From positions 1 through 36,799 of the forward strand of contig JAUYPV010000020.1 of NCBI GenBank assembly GCA_030697555.1: DNA of 36,799 nucleotides, written 5' to 3'. The position numbers were made by a program, and so were the translations under genes. The notes under the pieces are model-generated. The model was not told the origin of the DNA. It did not search any database and saw only the letters and a program-made list of their open reading frames with translations. Origin of the DNA: Hyphomonadaceae bacterium (GTDB taxonomy: Bacteria; Pseudomonadota; Alphaproteobacteria; Caulobacterales; Hyphomonadaceae). Position 1 is the stretch's first letter; the number at the start of each line of letters is the position of its first letter. Positions 29,957 to 36,799 of this stretch are shown here, one piece after another.

Positions 29957-32173
29957 TCAGGTGCCCGTCTTCGCATCCCGCACAGCCGGCGCGACCCCGG
30001 CGGGGGCAGCCAGCTTCAGCACGGTGTGCATTTTGGCGATCAACTCGCGCTGGTCGACCGGCTTGGACACGTAGTCCGTCATGCCAAGCGCAATATAGCG
30101 CTCACGGTCGCCCGTCATGGCGTCCGCCGTCAGCGCGATCACCGGCAGGTCGGCGAATTTGGCAATGTGACGGATCCGGACGATGGCTTCCTTGCCGTCC
30201 ATCACCGGCATGTGCACATCGAGCAGTACAAGGTCGAACTCGCCGCTCGAAAGCCGGTCGAGCGCTTCCTTGCCGTTGGTCGCCTCGGTGATGTCGCAGC
30301 CCTGCGGAGCAAGGAACAGCTTGATGACCTGACGGTTGATCGCATTGTCGTCGGTGAGAAGAACGCGCGTGCCGCGCAGGCTGCGGCTCCTCGGCGCCTC
30401 GGCCGGCGTCGACCGGGACGGCGCCGGTTCGGCGGCAGCCGCCGCTTGCTGCGCCCGGAAGGTGAAGCGGAAGACCGATCCCTTGCCTTGGGTGCTTTCG
30501 ACAATGATGTCGCCGCCCATCATGCGGGCGAGCTGGCGCGAGATCGCAAGGCCGAGGCCCGAACCGCCGAACTTGCGCGTCGTCGCCCCGTCCGCCTGCG
30601 TGAACACAGTGAACAGCCGGCCAACCGTCTCTTCGTTCATGCCGATGCCGGTGTCGGAAATCTCGACGCACACCTGGTGCGCCTCCCCGCCTAGCGCCTT
30701 GGCGCTGATCCCCACCTCGACCCGGCCTTTCGTGGTGAACTTGATCGCATTCGACAGGAGGTTCGACACGCACTGCCGCACGCGCACCGGGTCGTAGCTG
30801 AGGCGCTGCGGGAAGTTCGAGTCATAGCGCACGAACAGGTCGATGCCCTTGTCCTCGGCCTGCGCCTGGAACAATTGGCGCGTGCGCTTCATCGTATGCA
30901 GGAAGTCGCCGGGCACCGCCGAAATCTCAAGCTTGCCGGCTTCGATCTTGGTGAGGTCGAGCACGTCATTCAAAAGGGCCATCAGCGATTTCCCCGAATC
31001 GAGGATGATGGCGACCTTCTCCTTATGCGAGGGGGCGAGTTCGTCTGTTTCAAGCGCCTGGGCCATGCCGAGCACGCCATTGAGCGGCGTGCGGATCTCG
31101 TGGCTCATGTTGGCGAGGAACTGGCTCTTGGCGCGGCTGGAGGCCTCAGCGGACTCTTTCGCCGCGCGAAGCTCCTCCTCCAGCCGCTTGCGGTCCGTCA
31201 GGTCGACCAGCGTGCCCAAGAGCACGCGCGTCTTCTGCTTCTTGTCATCGAGCACGCGCGCTCTCAGGTGCATCCAGCGGAATTCGCCCGAAGCGACTTT
31301 CGTGCGGACGTCCTGGTTCCAGCTGTCCAGCCGCCCCTCGCGGGCTGCAATCATGTTGGCGAACAGCTCATCGACGTCATCGGGATGGGTGCGGCTGCGA
31401 AGGACATCGAGGCCCTTCTGACCGGCGTCGAAGTTGAGAAGCTTCTCGAGCGAAGGGTCTGGCGAATAGTGGCGCGTATCGAGATTGAACTCGAAATAGC
31501 CGTCGCCCGCGCTCTGGATCGCGAACTCGAGGCGCGTCTTGGTGGCGCTCGCCTCCGACATCGCTTTCTGCAGCTCGACGAAGTTCCGGTTCGACCACTG
31601 CGCCGAGGAAGCGATCGAGAGCACCATGCAGATCGAGGAGACTGTCATCGGAATGGCGATCCACGCCGGGTACTCGCTCCACGTCGAGTCCACCAGGAAG
31701 CCGAGAAGGGGGATGGTGCAAATGGACAGGATGCCCAGGGTCACCTTCAGATCGCCGCGGGTGGCGAAGATGATATGGATCGACCACGAGGCGCAGATTG
31801 TCACCGCGAGCACCCAGGCCGTCGGATTGCCCGTCGCCCACAATGCCACCGCACTGGCCATCCAAAGCGCGACGAGCGACGCCTGAAGAACGGTCGCCGG
31901 CACCACCGCCGAGTTGTCGCCGAGGCTCACCCTCATCCCAAACACGACGAGCACCAGCAGCAGGGCAACCGCTGGAATGGTCCAGAGCACAGCGGGCCAC
32001 ACGCCGAAGAAATAGAAGAGAGGCAGGCCCCCAATTATCGCGAGCACGACACCGAGAATGGTCGTGGAGTTGGCGAAGTATCCCCAGCTGAACGCCGGAA
32101 TCCGCGCGGCCTGGCCGGCTGACCTGTCCTGCGCGCCGCTTTCTGCGGCTATCGCGGGTTTTGCGGTGTCCAT
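29957..32173 (-). CDS. Hybrid sensor histidine kinase (membrane, PAS, HisKA, HATPase, REC)
   Basis: A 738-residue inner-membrane sensor. About six hydrophobic helices fill residues 35-190. A PAS domain follows (about 212-330, FAIQSAGDGYFEFNLD ... RWMHLRARVLDD), then HisKA with His ~358 in FLANMSHEIRTPLNG. The ATPase domain has N box LLSNAIKFT, G1 SDTGIGM and G2 GGSGLGLAI. A linked receiver domain carries Asp ~652 in LVLLDVHMPVMDG and Lys in YVSKPVD. No HPt domain or partner regulator is adjacent, so the phosphorelay goes to a protein encoded elsewhere. The signal is unknown. It diverges from polA across a 174-bp gap. Confidence 0.93.
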   Translation of the reverse strand: MDTAKPAIAAESGAQDRSAGQAARIPAFSWGYFANSTTILGVVLAIIGGLPLFYFFGVWPAVLWTIPAVALLLVLVVFGMRVSLGDNSAVVPATVLQASLVALWMASAVALWATGNPTAWVLAVTICASWSIHIIFATRGDLKVTLGILSICTIPLLGFLVDSTWSEYPAWIAIPMTVSSICMVLSIASSAQWSNRNFVELQKAMSEASATKTRLEFAIQSAGDGYFEFNLDTRHYSPDPSLEKLLNFDAGQKGLDVLRSRTHPDDVDELFANMIAAREGRLDSWNQDVRTKVASGEFRWMHLRARVLDDKKQKTRVLLGTLVDLTDRKRLEEELRAAKESAEASSRAKSQFLANMSHEIRTPLNGVLGMAQALETDELAPSHKEKVAIILDSGKSLMALLNDVLDLTKIEAGKLEISAVPGDFLHTMKRTRQLFQAQAEDKGIDLFVRYDSNFPQRLSYDPVRVRQCVSNLLSNAIKFTTKGRVEVGISAKALGGEAHQVCVEISDTGIGMNEETVGRLFTVFTQADGATTRKFGGSGLGLAISRQLARMMGGDIIVESTQGKGSVFRFTFRAQQAAAAAEPAPSRSTPAEAPRSRSLRGTRVLLTDDNAINRQVIKLFLAPQGCDITEATNGKEALDRLSSGEFDLVLLDVHMPVMDGKEAIVRIRHIAKFADLPVIALTADAMTGDRERYIALGMTDYVSKPVDQRELIAKMHTVLKLAAPAGVAPAVRDAKTGT

Positions 32174-32347
32174 AACTGGTGTCCCCGAAGACGAAATATT
32201 CGCGGAGGCTGGCAGGGATCGATTAATTTCCGGTACAGCGCGCTTACTTTCCGGCCATCAGTTTCCGCGTCGAAGTTAATCCATATCAACCAATTCTGGC
32301 CCTCTCCCGCCGGGACTGTTACTGGAAGGCCGCGAGGAGTTTACGAG

Positions 32348-35266
32348 ATGCCCGTCAAGCGCCCGGTCGACAAAACCAGCCACGTCTATCTGATCGATGC
32401 GTCGGGCTTCATCTTCCGCGCCTTCCACGCCCTGCCCCCGCTCACCCGCAAGACCGACGGCCTGCCCGTCGGCGCCGTCTCGGGTTTCTGCAACATGCTG
32501 TGGAAGGTGCTGGAAGACCTCAAGGCCGGCGACCAGCCCACCCACTTCGCCTGCATCTTCGACGCCGGGGCGATCACCTTCCGCAACGAGCTTTACGACC
32601 AGTACAAGGCCCAACGCCCGCCGCCGCCCGAGGACCTGATCCCGCAATTCCCGCTGGTGCGCCGCGCCGCCATCGCCTTCGGCCAGCCCGCGCTGGAGAT
32701 GGTTGGCTTCGAAGCCGACGACCTCATCGCCACCTATTCCCGCCAGGCCGCCGCCAAAGGCGCCCGCGTCTCCATCGTCTCCGCCGACAAGGACCTGATG
32801 CAGCTTGTCGACGACCGGATCTGCATGCTCGACACCGTGAAGGACCGGAAGATCTGCGCCCCGGAAGTCTTCGAGAAGTTCGGCGTCACGCCGGACAAGG
32901 TCATCGACGTGCAGGCCCTCTGCGGCGACAGCGTCGACAACGTCCCCGGCGTCCCCGGCATCGGCATCAAGACCGCCGCCCTCCTCATCCAGGAATACGG
33001 CGACCTGGAAACGCTCCTCGCCCGCGCCGGCGAGATCAAGCAGCCCAAGCGCCGCGAGAGCCTCATCGAACACGCCGACAAGGCGCGCCTCTCCAAAATC
33101 CTCGTGACGCTGAAGGACGACGTTCCCGTCGCAACGCCGCTGGAAGACCTCGGCGTCTCCGATCCCGACCCGGCCCCGCTTATCGCCTTCCTCGAAGAGA
33201 TGGAATTCCGCACGCTCACCAAGCGCGTCGCTGAAACCCTCGGCGCGCCCGTGCCCGCGTCCGCTGCCAAGTCCGCATCATCCTCCGCGGGCGGCCAGGC
33301 CCTGGCCAACGCCGTCGCCGCCGCGGGCGGAAAACCCACCGCCTCCTCCGCCCCCGCCAGCCGCACCGAAATCGGCGAGTCCTCGACGCCTCTCCCGCCC
33401 GAAAACATGCCCTTTGACGTCGACAACTACGAGACCGTCACCGACGCCGCCCGCCTCGGCTGGTGGATCGAGGAAGCGAAGGCGCAGGGCTTCGTCGCGG
33501 TCGACACCGAAACCGACGGCCTCAACCCCGTCTCGGCAAAACTCGTCGGCGTCTCGCTCGCCCTCGCGCCCGGCAAGGCCTGCTACATCCCCCTCGCCCA
33601 CGGCGCCGGCAAAACCGATCTGCTCTCCGGCGAGAAGCCCGTGCAGGTCGATCTCGCCACCGCCATGGAAATGCTGAAGCCGATGCTGGAGGACCCCGCC
33701 GTCCTCAAGATCGGCCAGAACATCAAGTACGACATCTCCGTCTTCTGCGGACACGGCATACGCGTCGCGCCGATCGACGACACCATGCTGCTCTCCTTCG
33801 TGCTCTCCGCCGGCGCCAACAACCACGGCATGGACGAGCTCTCCGAGCTACACCTCGGCCACAAGCCGATCCCGATCAAGGACCTGATCGGCTCCGGCAA
33901 GACCCAGATCACCTTCGACCAGGCGCCGCTGGACAAGGCGACACGCTACGCCGCCGAGGACGCCGATGTGACGCTGCGCCTGTGGCAGCGGCTCAAGCCC
34001 CGGATTTCCAGGGAAGGCGTCGCCACAATCTACGAGACCCAGGACCGTCCGCTCATTCCCGTGGTCGCCGACATGGAGCGCGCGGGCGTGCTGGTCGACC
34101 GCGACCGCCTCTCGCAACTCTCGGGCGATTTCGCGCAAGGCATGGCCCGGCTGGAGGACGAGGCGCACAAGCTCGCTGGCCATCCGTTCAACCTTGGCAG
34201 CCCGAAACAGATCGGCGAAATCCTGTTCGACAAGATGGGCCTCGCCGACGTCGCCGGCGCCAAGAAGACCAAGACCGGCGCCTGGGCCACCGGCGCCGAT
34301 ACGCTGGAAGACCTCGCCGCCTACGGGCACGAGCTGCCCAAGGTGCTGCTCGACTGGCGCATGCTCTCCAAGCTGCGCTCGACCTACACAGAGACCTTGC
34401 GCGATGCGATCGACGCCAACACTGGGCGCGTCCACACCAGCTATTCGCTCGCCGGCGCACAGACAGGCCGCCTCGCCTCCACCGATCCCAACCTGCAGAA
34501 CATCCCGATCCGCACCGAGGAAGGCCGCAAGATCCGCGAAGCTTTCATCGCGGAAAAAGGCAACGTCCTCGTCTCGGCGGACTACAGCCAGATCGAACTG
34601 CGGCTTCTTGCTCACGTGGCGGACATACCGAGCCTGCGTCAGGCGTTCCTGGACGGCATCGACATCCACGCCATGACGGCCAGCGAAATGTTCAACGTGC
34701 CGGTGAAGGGCATGGACCCTATGGTCCGCCGCCGCGCCAAGGCGATCAATTTCGGCATCATCTACGGCATCTCCGGCTTCGGCCTCGCCCGCCAGCTTTC
34801 GATCCCGCGCGAGGAAGCCGCCGCCTACATCAAGAAGTACTTCCAGAAATTCCCGGGCATACAGGACTACATGGAGCACTATCGCGCCTTCGCGCGCGAG
34901 CACGGCTATGTCTCGACCATCTTCGGCCGCAAGGTCTGGCTGCCGCAGATCAAATCGCCAAACGGCGCCGAGCGCTCCTTCGGCGAGCGCCAGGCCATCA
35001 ACGCCCCACTGCAGGGCTCCGCCGCCGACATCATCAAACGCGCCATGATCCGCATGCCCGCCGCCCTGAAAGCCGCCGGCCTCAAATCAAAGATGCTCCT
35101 GCAAGTCCACGACGAACTCGTCTTCGAAGCCCCCGAGAAGGAAGCGAAGAAGCTGATCGAAGTCGCCAGCGCCGTGATGGCGAAAGCCCCGCATCCCGTC
35201 GTCCAGCTCAACGTCCCGCTGGTCGTCGAAGCACACGCCGCGAAGACATGGGCGGAGGCGCACTAA
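32348..35266 (+). CDS. polA: DNA polymerase I
   Basis: A 972-residue DNA repair and Okazaki-fragment polymerase with all three activities. The 5'-3' exonuclease fills about residues 1-290 (YLIDASGFIFRAFHALPP, EADDLIATYSR, ALCGDSVDNVPGVPGIG). After an Ala/Ser-rich linker (about 300-350) the proofreading exonuclease keeps DTETDGL, NIKYDISVF and YAAEDADVT, so it should be active. The polymerase has motif A DYSQIELRLLAHVAD (~744), motif B RRRAKAINFGIIYGISG (~794, with the dNTP-selecting Phe) and motif C LLQVHDELVFE (~918). A GAGGAG site lies 8 nt before the ATG. Confidence 0.98.
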   Translation: MPVKRPVDKTSHVYLIDASGFIFRAFHALPPLTRKTDGLPVGAVSGFCNMLWKVLEDLKAGDQPTHFACIFDAGAITFRNELYDQYKAQRPPPPEDLIPQFPLVRRAAIAFGQPALEMVGFEADDLIATYSRQAAAKGARVSIVSADKDLMQLVDDRICMLDTVKDRKICAPEVFEKFGVTPDKVIDVQALCGDSVDNVPGVPGIGIKTAALLIQEYGDLETLLARAGEIKQPKRRESLIEHADKARLSKILVTLKDDVPVATPLEDLGVSDPDPAPLIAFLEEMEFRTLTKRVAETLGAPVPASAAKSASSSAGGQALANAVAAAGGKPTASSAPASRTEIGESSTPLPPENMPFDVDNYETVTDAARLGWWIEEAKAQGFVAVDTETDGLNPVSAKLVGVSLALAPGKACYIPLAHGAGKTDLLSGEKPVQVDLATAMEMLKPMLEDPAVLKIGQNIKYDISVFCGHGIRVAPIDDTMLLSFVLSAGANNHGMDELSELHLGHKPIPIKDLIGSGKTQITFDQAPLDKATRYAAEDADVTLRLWQRLKPRISREGVATIYETQDRPLIPVVADMERAGVLVDRDRLSQLSGDFAQGMARLEDEAHKLAGHPFNLGSPKQIGEILFDKMGLADVAGAKKTKTGAWATGADTLEDLAAYGHELPKVLLDWRMLSKLRSTYTETLRDAIDANTGRVHTSYSLAGAQTGRLASTDPNLQNIPIRTEEGRKIREAFIAEKGNVLVSADYSQIELRLLAHVADIPSLRQAFLDGIDIHAMTASEMFNVPVKGMDPMVRRRAKAINFGIIYGISGFGLARQLSIPREEAAAYIKKYFQKFPGIQDYMEHYRAFAREHGYVSTIFGRKVWLPQIKSPNGAERSFGERQAINAPLQGSAADIIKRAMIRMPAALKAAGLKSKMLLQVHDELVFEAPEKEAKKLIEVASAVMAKAPHPVVQLNVPLVVEAHAAKTWAEAH

Positions 35267-35311
35267 GCAGCACAACCTTCGCGAAGTAGTCGTCCGTTAT
35301 TGGAGAAGCGC

Positions 35312-35722
35312 ATGGCATCGTCTGAGGCCGAAAGGCGTAGTCACTACGACCTTGTGGCGCGCGCAGTCGCTTCATTAAGGCGTTCGCCAGACAACTTGGC
35401 GGTTACAGCCTCTTGGACCGACGTCCGAGGTTGGGACGCAGGCATAACAGCGGACAACGAGGGCATGACGGTCTTTTACGGTCCGGCATCAGCGACGGCG
35501 GCTGGCTCCGAAGAGGCAGCACGCTTGCTGAAAGGGATCTTTGATGACGAAATCGTCTGCGTCACCGCGCTTGAGAAAGATGTTCCGGTTCACGAGGCCT
35601 TGGCCAGGCACGACGATCCCACCGCTTCGTTTACCAGGCTCGATAGACCTATTGTGCGAGATATGCCTGCAATCGATCATGTGATGATTCGAAGCTGGAC
35701 GGGCAAACGCGATCAGGAGTGA
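35312..35722 (+). CDS. Uncharacterised small protein, low GC
   Basis: A 136-residue protein I do not recognise. It is soluble, with an N-terminal helix (AERRSHYDLVARAVASLRRS), a stretch of strands (NLAVTASWTDVRGWDAGIT, MTVFYGPASAT), a helix (EEAARLLKGIFDDEIVCVTAL), and an Asp/Arg-rich end. No signal peptide or membrane segment is seen. GGAG lies 8 nt before the ATG at 35312. The base composition is clearly more AT-rich than polA before it and the deaminase after it, hinting at a foreign origin. Confidence 0.65.
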   Translation: MASSEAERRSHYDLVARAVASLRRSPDNLAVTASWTDVRGWDAGITADNEGMTVFYGPASATAAGSEEAARLLKGIFDDEIVCVTALEKDVPVHEALARHDDPTASFTRLDRPIVRDMPAIDHVMIRSWTGKRDQE

Positions 35723-35787
35723 CGCGATGCTGAGCGATGTTCATCGTGAGTCCTCAACCGGCAGATAGGTCCGTTAGAGTCCAGATC

Positions 35788-36234
35788 ATGCTCTCCCCCG
35801 CCGACCTCCGCTTCATCGACCTCTCCTTCCGCGAAGCCAAGACGAGCCTCGACGCCGGCGGCCTTCCCATCGGCTCCGTCCTCGCACGCGGCGATGCGCT
35901 GATAGCCTCCGGCCACAACCAGCGCGTCCAGCATGGCGATCCCATCGCCCATGGCGAGATGGACTGCCTGCGCAAGGCCGGCCGCCAGGCGACCTACCGC
36001 GACACCACGCTCTACACGTCCCTGTCGCCCTGCATGATGTGCGCAGGGACAATCGTTCAGTTCAAGATCCCGCGCGTCATCATCAACGACACGATCAACT
36101 TCGGCGGCAACGAAGCCTTCCTCCGCAGCCACGGCATCGAAGTCATCGACGCCGCGCACGACCCCTCGATCCAGCAGATGCGAAAATTCATCGCGGAGAA
36201 TCCGGCGTTGTGGAACGAAGACATCATGGAGTAG
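35788..36234 (+). CDS. Cytosine deaminase, yeast FCY1-like
   Basis: A zinc-dependent deaminase of 148 residues expected to convert cytosine to uracil for pyrimidine salvage. The zinc site is intact: HGEMDCLRKAGR gives His and the catalytic Glu; SLSPCMMCAGTIVQF gives the two Cys. The rest follows yeast Fcy1 closely: GGLPIGSVL, GHNQRVQ, YRDTTLYTSLSPC, INDTINFGG, and the C-terminal FIAENPALWNEDIME, like FIDERPQDWFEDI. That C-terminal helix closes the active site in the yeast enzyme. Escherichia coli CodA is unrelated. The ATG at 35788 is where this match begins. A related ammelide/isocytosine-type specificity cannot be excluded. Confidence 0.88.
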   Translation: MLSPADLRFIDLSFREAKTSLDAGGLPIGSVLARGDALIASGHNQRVQHGDPIAHGEMDCLRKAGRQATYRDTTLYTSLSPCMMCAGTIVQFKIPRVIINDTINFGGNEAFLRSHGIEVIDAAHDPSIQQMRKFIAENPALWNEDIME

Positions 36235-36288
36235 CGCCGGCGCCGTAGGGTGCATTGAGCAGAGCGAAATGCACCGTTCCCACCGGCG
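36235..36288. repeat. Palindromic repeat of the GTAGGGTGCAT...ATGCACC type
   Basis: GGTGCATT (36249-36256) and AATGCACC (36268-36275) form a perfect 8-bp stem with an 11-nt loop. Outer arms CGCCGG (36235-36240) and CCGGCG (36283-36288) extend it. The GTAGGGTGC...GCACC form is known as a dispersed intergenic palindrome in many proteobacteria. It begins directly after the deaminase stop. Confidence 0.65.
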
Positions 36289-36304
36289 CGGCATAACTAT
36301 CGCT

Positions 36305-36455
36305 GGTGAGCCCCGCCCTCGTGGTTCGACGGACGCTTGGCCAGACGTCGTCCGCCCAAGCTGCTCACCATGGTGAGCGACGGCGCCGAAGGCGAGATTT
36401 GGTCCAGTGGACCAAATCGAGAAGCGAACGCCCCGGCAGGGGCGCGGGGCTCACC
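36305..36455. repeat. 151-bp element of nested palindromes with 12-bp inverted ends
   Basis: The ends GGTGAGCCCCGC (36305-36316) and GCGGGGCTCACC (36444-36455) are perfect inverted repeats. Inside lie GCTCACCATGGTGAGC (36363-36378, perfect), GATTTGGTCC-AGT-GGACCAAATC (36396-36418, perfect), and CGCCCC-GGCA-GGGGCG. The CCCTCGTGGTTCGA and CTCACCATGGTGAG words are common in dispersed alphaproteobacterial repeats. No coding sequence is supported. It may be a MITE-like or structured intergenic repeat. Confidence 0.65.
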
Positions 36456-36649
36456 AACGTCAGACAAGCCCTTAACCTGCGGGGTTAAGCGATGAAATCC
36501 GCAGGTTAAGGAGACGCGCCAAAAGTTTTTCGAATAAAAGATTCGCAACCAGCTCAGAGACTTGCACCGCTTTCCGCCAAAACCCGCCTGAAAAAATCGT
36601 GCAACTTATCCTGCTGGGTCCCGCGCTGGCGGATAATCGCCGCGTGACC
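36456..36649. other. Rest of the gene-free region 36235-36649: one further inverted repeat, otherwise no recognised feature
   Basis: The 415 bp between the deaminase and the edge gene hold the two repeats above and a third, CTTAACCTGCGG (36471-36482) with CCGCAGGTTAAG (36499-36510), perfect 12-bp arms 16 bp apart, which also contains TTAACC-TGCGG-GGTTAA. An AT-rich stretch at 36530-36545 could be part of a promoter for the gene at the right edge. No other gene or RNA is visible. Confidence 0.55.
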
Positions 36650-36799
36650 ATGACCGAAATCATCTTCTGGCTCCTTGGCCGGCTTGCGCCGATGCTCTGG
36701 TACGCCCATCGCCTCGGCTACTTCCTGCGGGTGGCCGTACGCGTGATCGAGGATGAGCCCTGCCTTCACTGGCTGGCGGACAACCCCGAAGGCCGCGCA
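36650..36799 (+). CDS. Possible N-terminal fragment of an unidentified protein, cut by the window edge
   Basis: The frame is open from the ATG at 36650 to the end of the window (50 codons); it also stays open upstream to a GTG at 36599. It starts MTEIIFWLLGRLAPMLWYAH and continues with RLGYFLRVAVRVIED, a hydrophobic and aromatic N-terminus that could be a membrane or membrane-surface helix. I cannot name a family. There is no strong ribosome binding site, and an open frame on the opposite strand competes, so the call is tentative. Confidence 0.35.
   Translation, partial: MTEIIFWLLGRLAPMLWYAHRLGYFLRVAVRVIEDEPCLHWLADNPEGRA

Noticed and set aside
33463-35289. 608-codon plus-strand open frame within polA
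   Set aside because: Out-of-frame shadow rich in Arg; the polA frame carries every catalytic motif.
36472-36509. CtrA-binding site at the TTAACC repeats
   Set aside because: The CtrA box is TTAA-N7-TTAA; here the spacing is nine bases, and the sequence is better explained as a 12-bp inverted repeat.
1-36799. tRNA genes, CRISPR arrays, insertion sequences
   Set aside because: No tRNA-like T-loop in a proper context, no regularly spaced repeats with spacers, and no transposase motifs were found in any intergenic stretch.

Overview
The window is GC-rich, densely packed DNA from an alphaproteobacterium, most likely Caulobacterales/Hyphomonadaceae-like. This rests on a Caulobacter/Xanthomonas-type TonB receptor, an alphaproteobacterial serC...serA operon with a candidate serC leader RNA, many ATGA/GTGA stop-start overlaps, and alphaproteobacterial-type palindromic repeats. 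There is no rRNA, tRNA, CRISPR array, prophage or transposase. The species assignment is inference.

Region 1 (1-11629) reads as a pectin/oligogalacturonide utilisation locus. It holds the end of an MFS transporter, a large TonB-dependent receptor (TBDR), an unrelated-looking thymidine kinase, then a five-gene minus-strand operon (FAH-family hydratase, TRAP transporter dctP-dctQ-dctM, exported alpha/beta-hydrolase). Divergent from that operon are two coupled pectate-lyase-like parallel beta-helix proteins. Matching LacI-type palindromes (core GAAACCGGT) lie in front of the TBDR (two copies) and in the divergent promoter region of the lyase and TRAP operons (one copy), so they probably form one regulon. 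The hydrolase reading frame is broken by one in-frame TGA exactly after its signal peptide.

Region 2 (11626-18779): a MerR/TipA-like regulator with a clean operator; a coupled pair encoding an NTF2-like protein and an exported caspase-family protein whose domain halves seem to be in swapped order; the serine operon serC - mazG-like - GNAT - serA with promoter and leader RNA; and two small dimeric alpha/beta-barrel proteins divergent from an ArsR-type regulator.

Region 3 (18763-26235) is a mix of housekeeping and accessory genes: an EamA exporter, a CsbD-like protein with a strong terminator, a PhzF-like protein, a secreted solo TonB C-terminal domain whose start lies in a Pho-box-like triple repeat, thiD, an AlkD-like glycosylase, a BIME-like double palindrome, two tandem DUF3291 proteins, a low-GC gene with a HEPN-like motif, an ABC ATPase without a permease, and a CHCC zinc-finger protein.

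Region 4 (26236-36799): a second TBDR behind a repeat-rich promoter region, a lipoprotein, an SGNH hydrolase, a hybrid histidine kinase, polA, a low-GC orphan, a yeast-FCY1-like cytosine deaminase, about 415 bp of nested palindromic repeats, and a gene fragment at the right edge.

The best candidates for something undescribed are the apparently circularly permuted secreted caspase with its coupled NTF2-like partner, and the pectin regulon that includes an FAH-type hydratase. All family names come from reading motifs; no database search was run.
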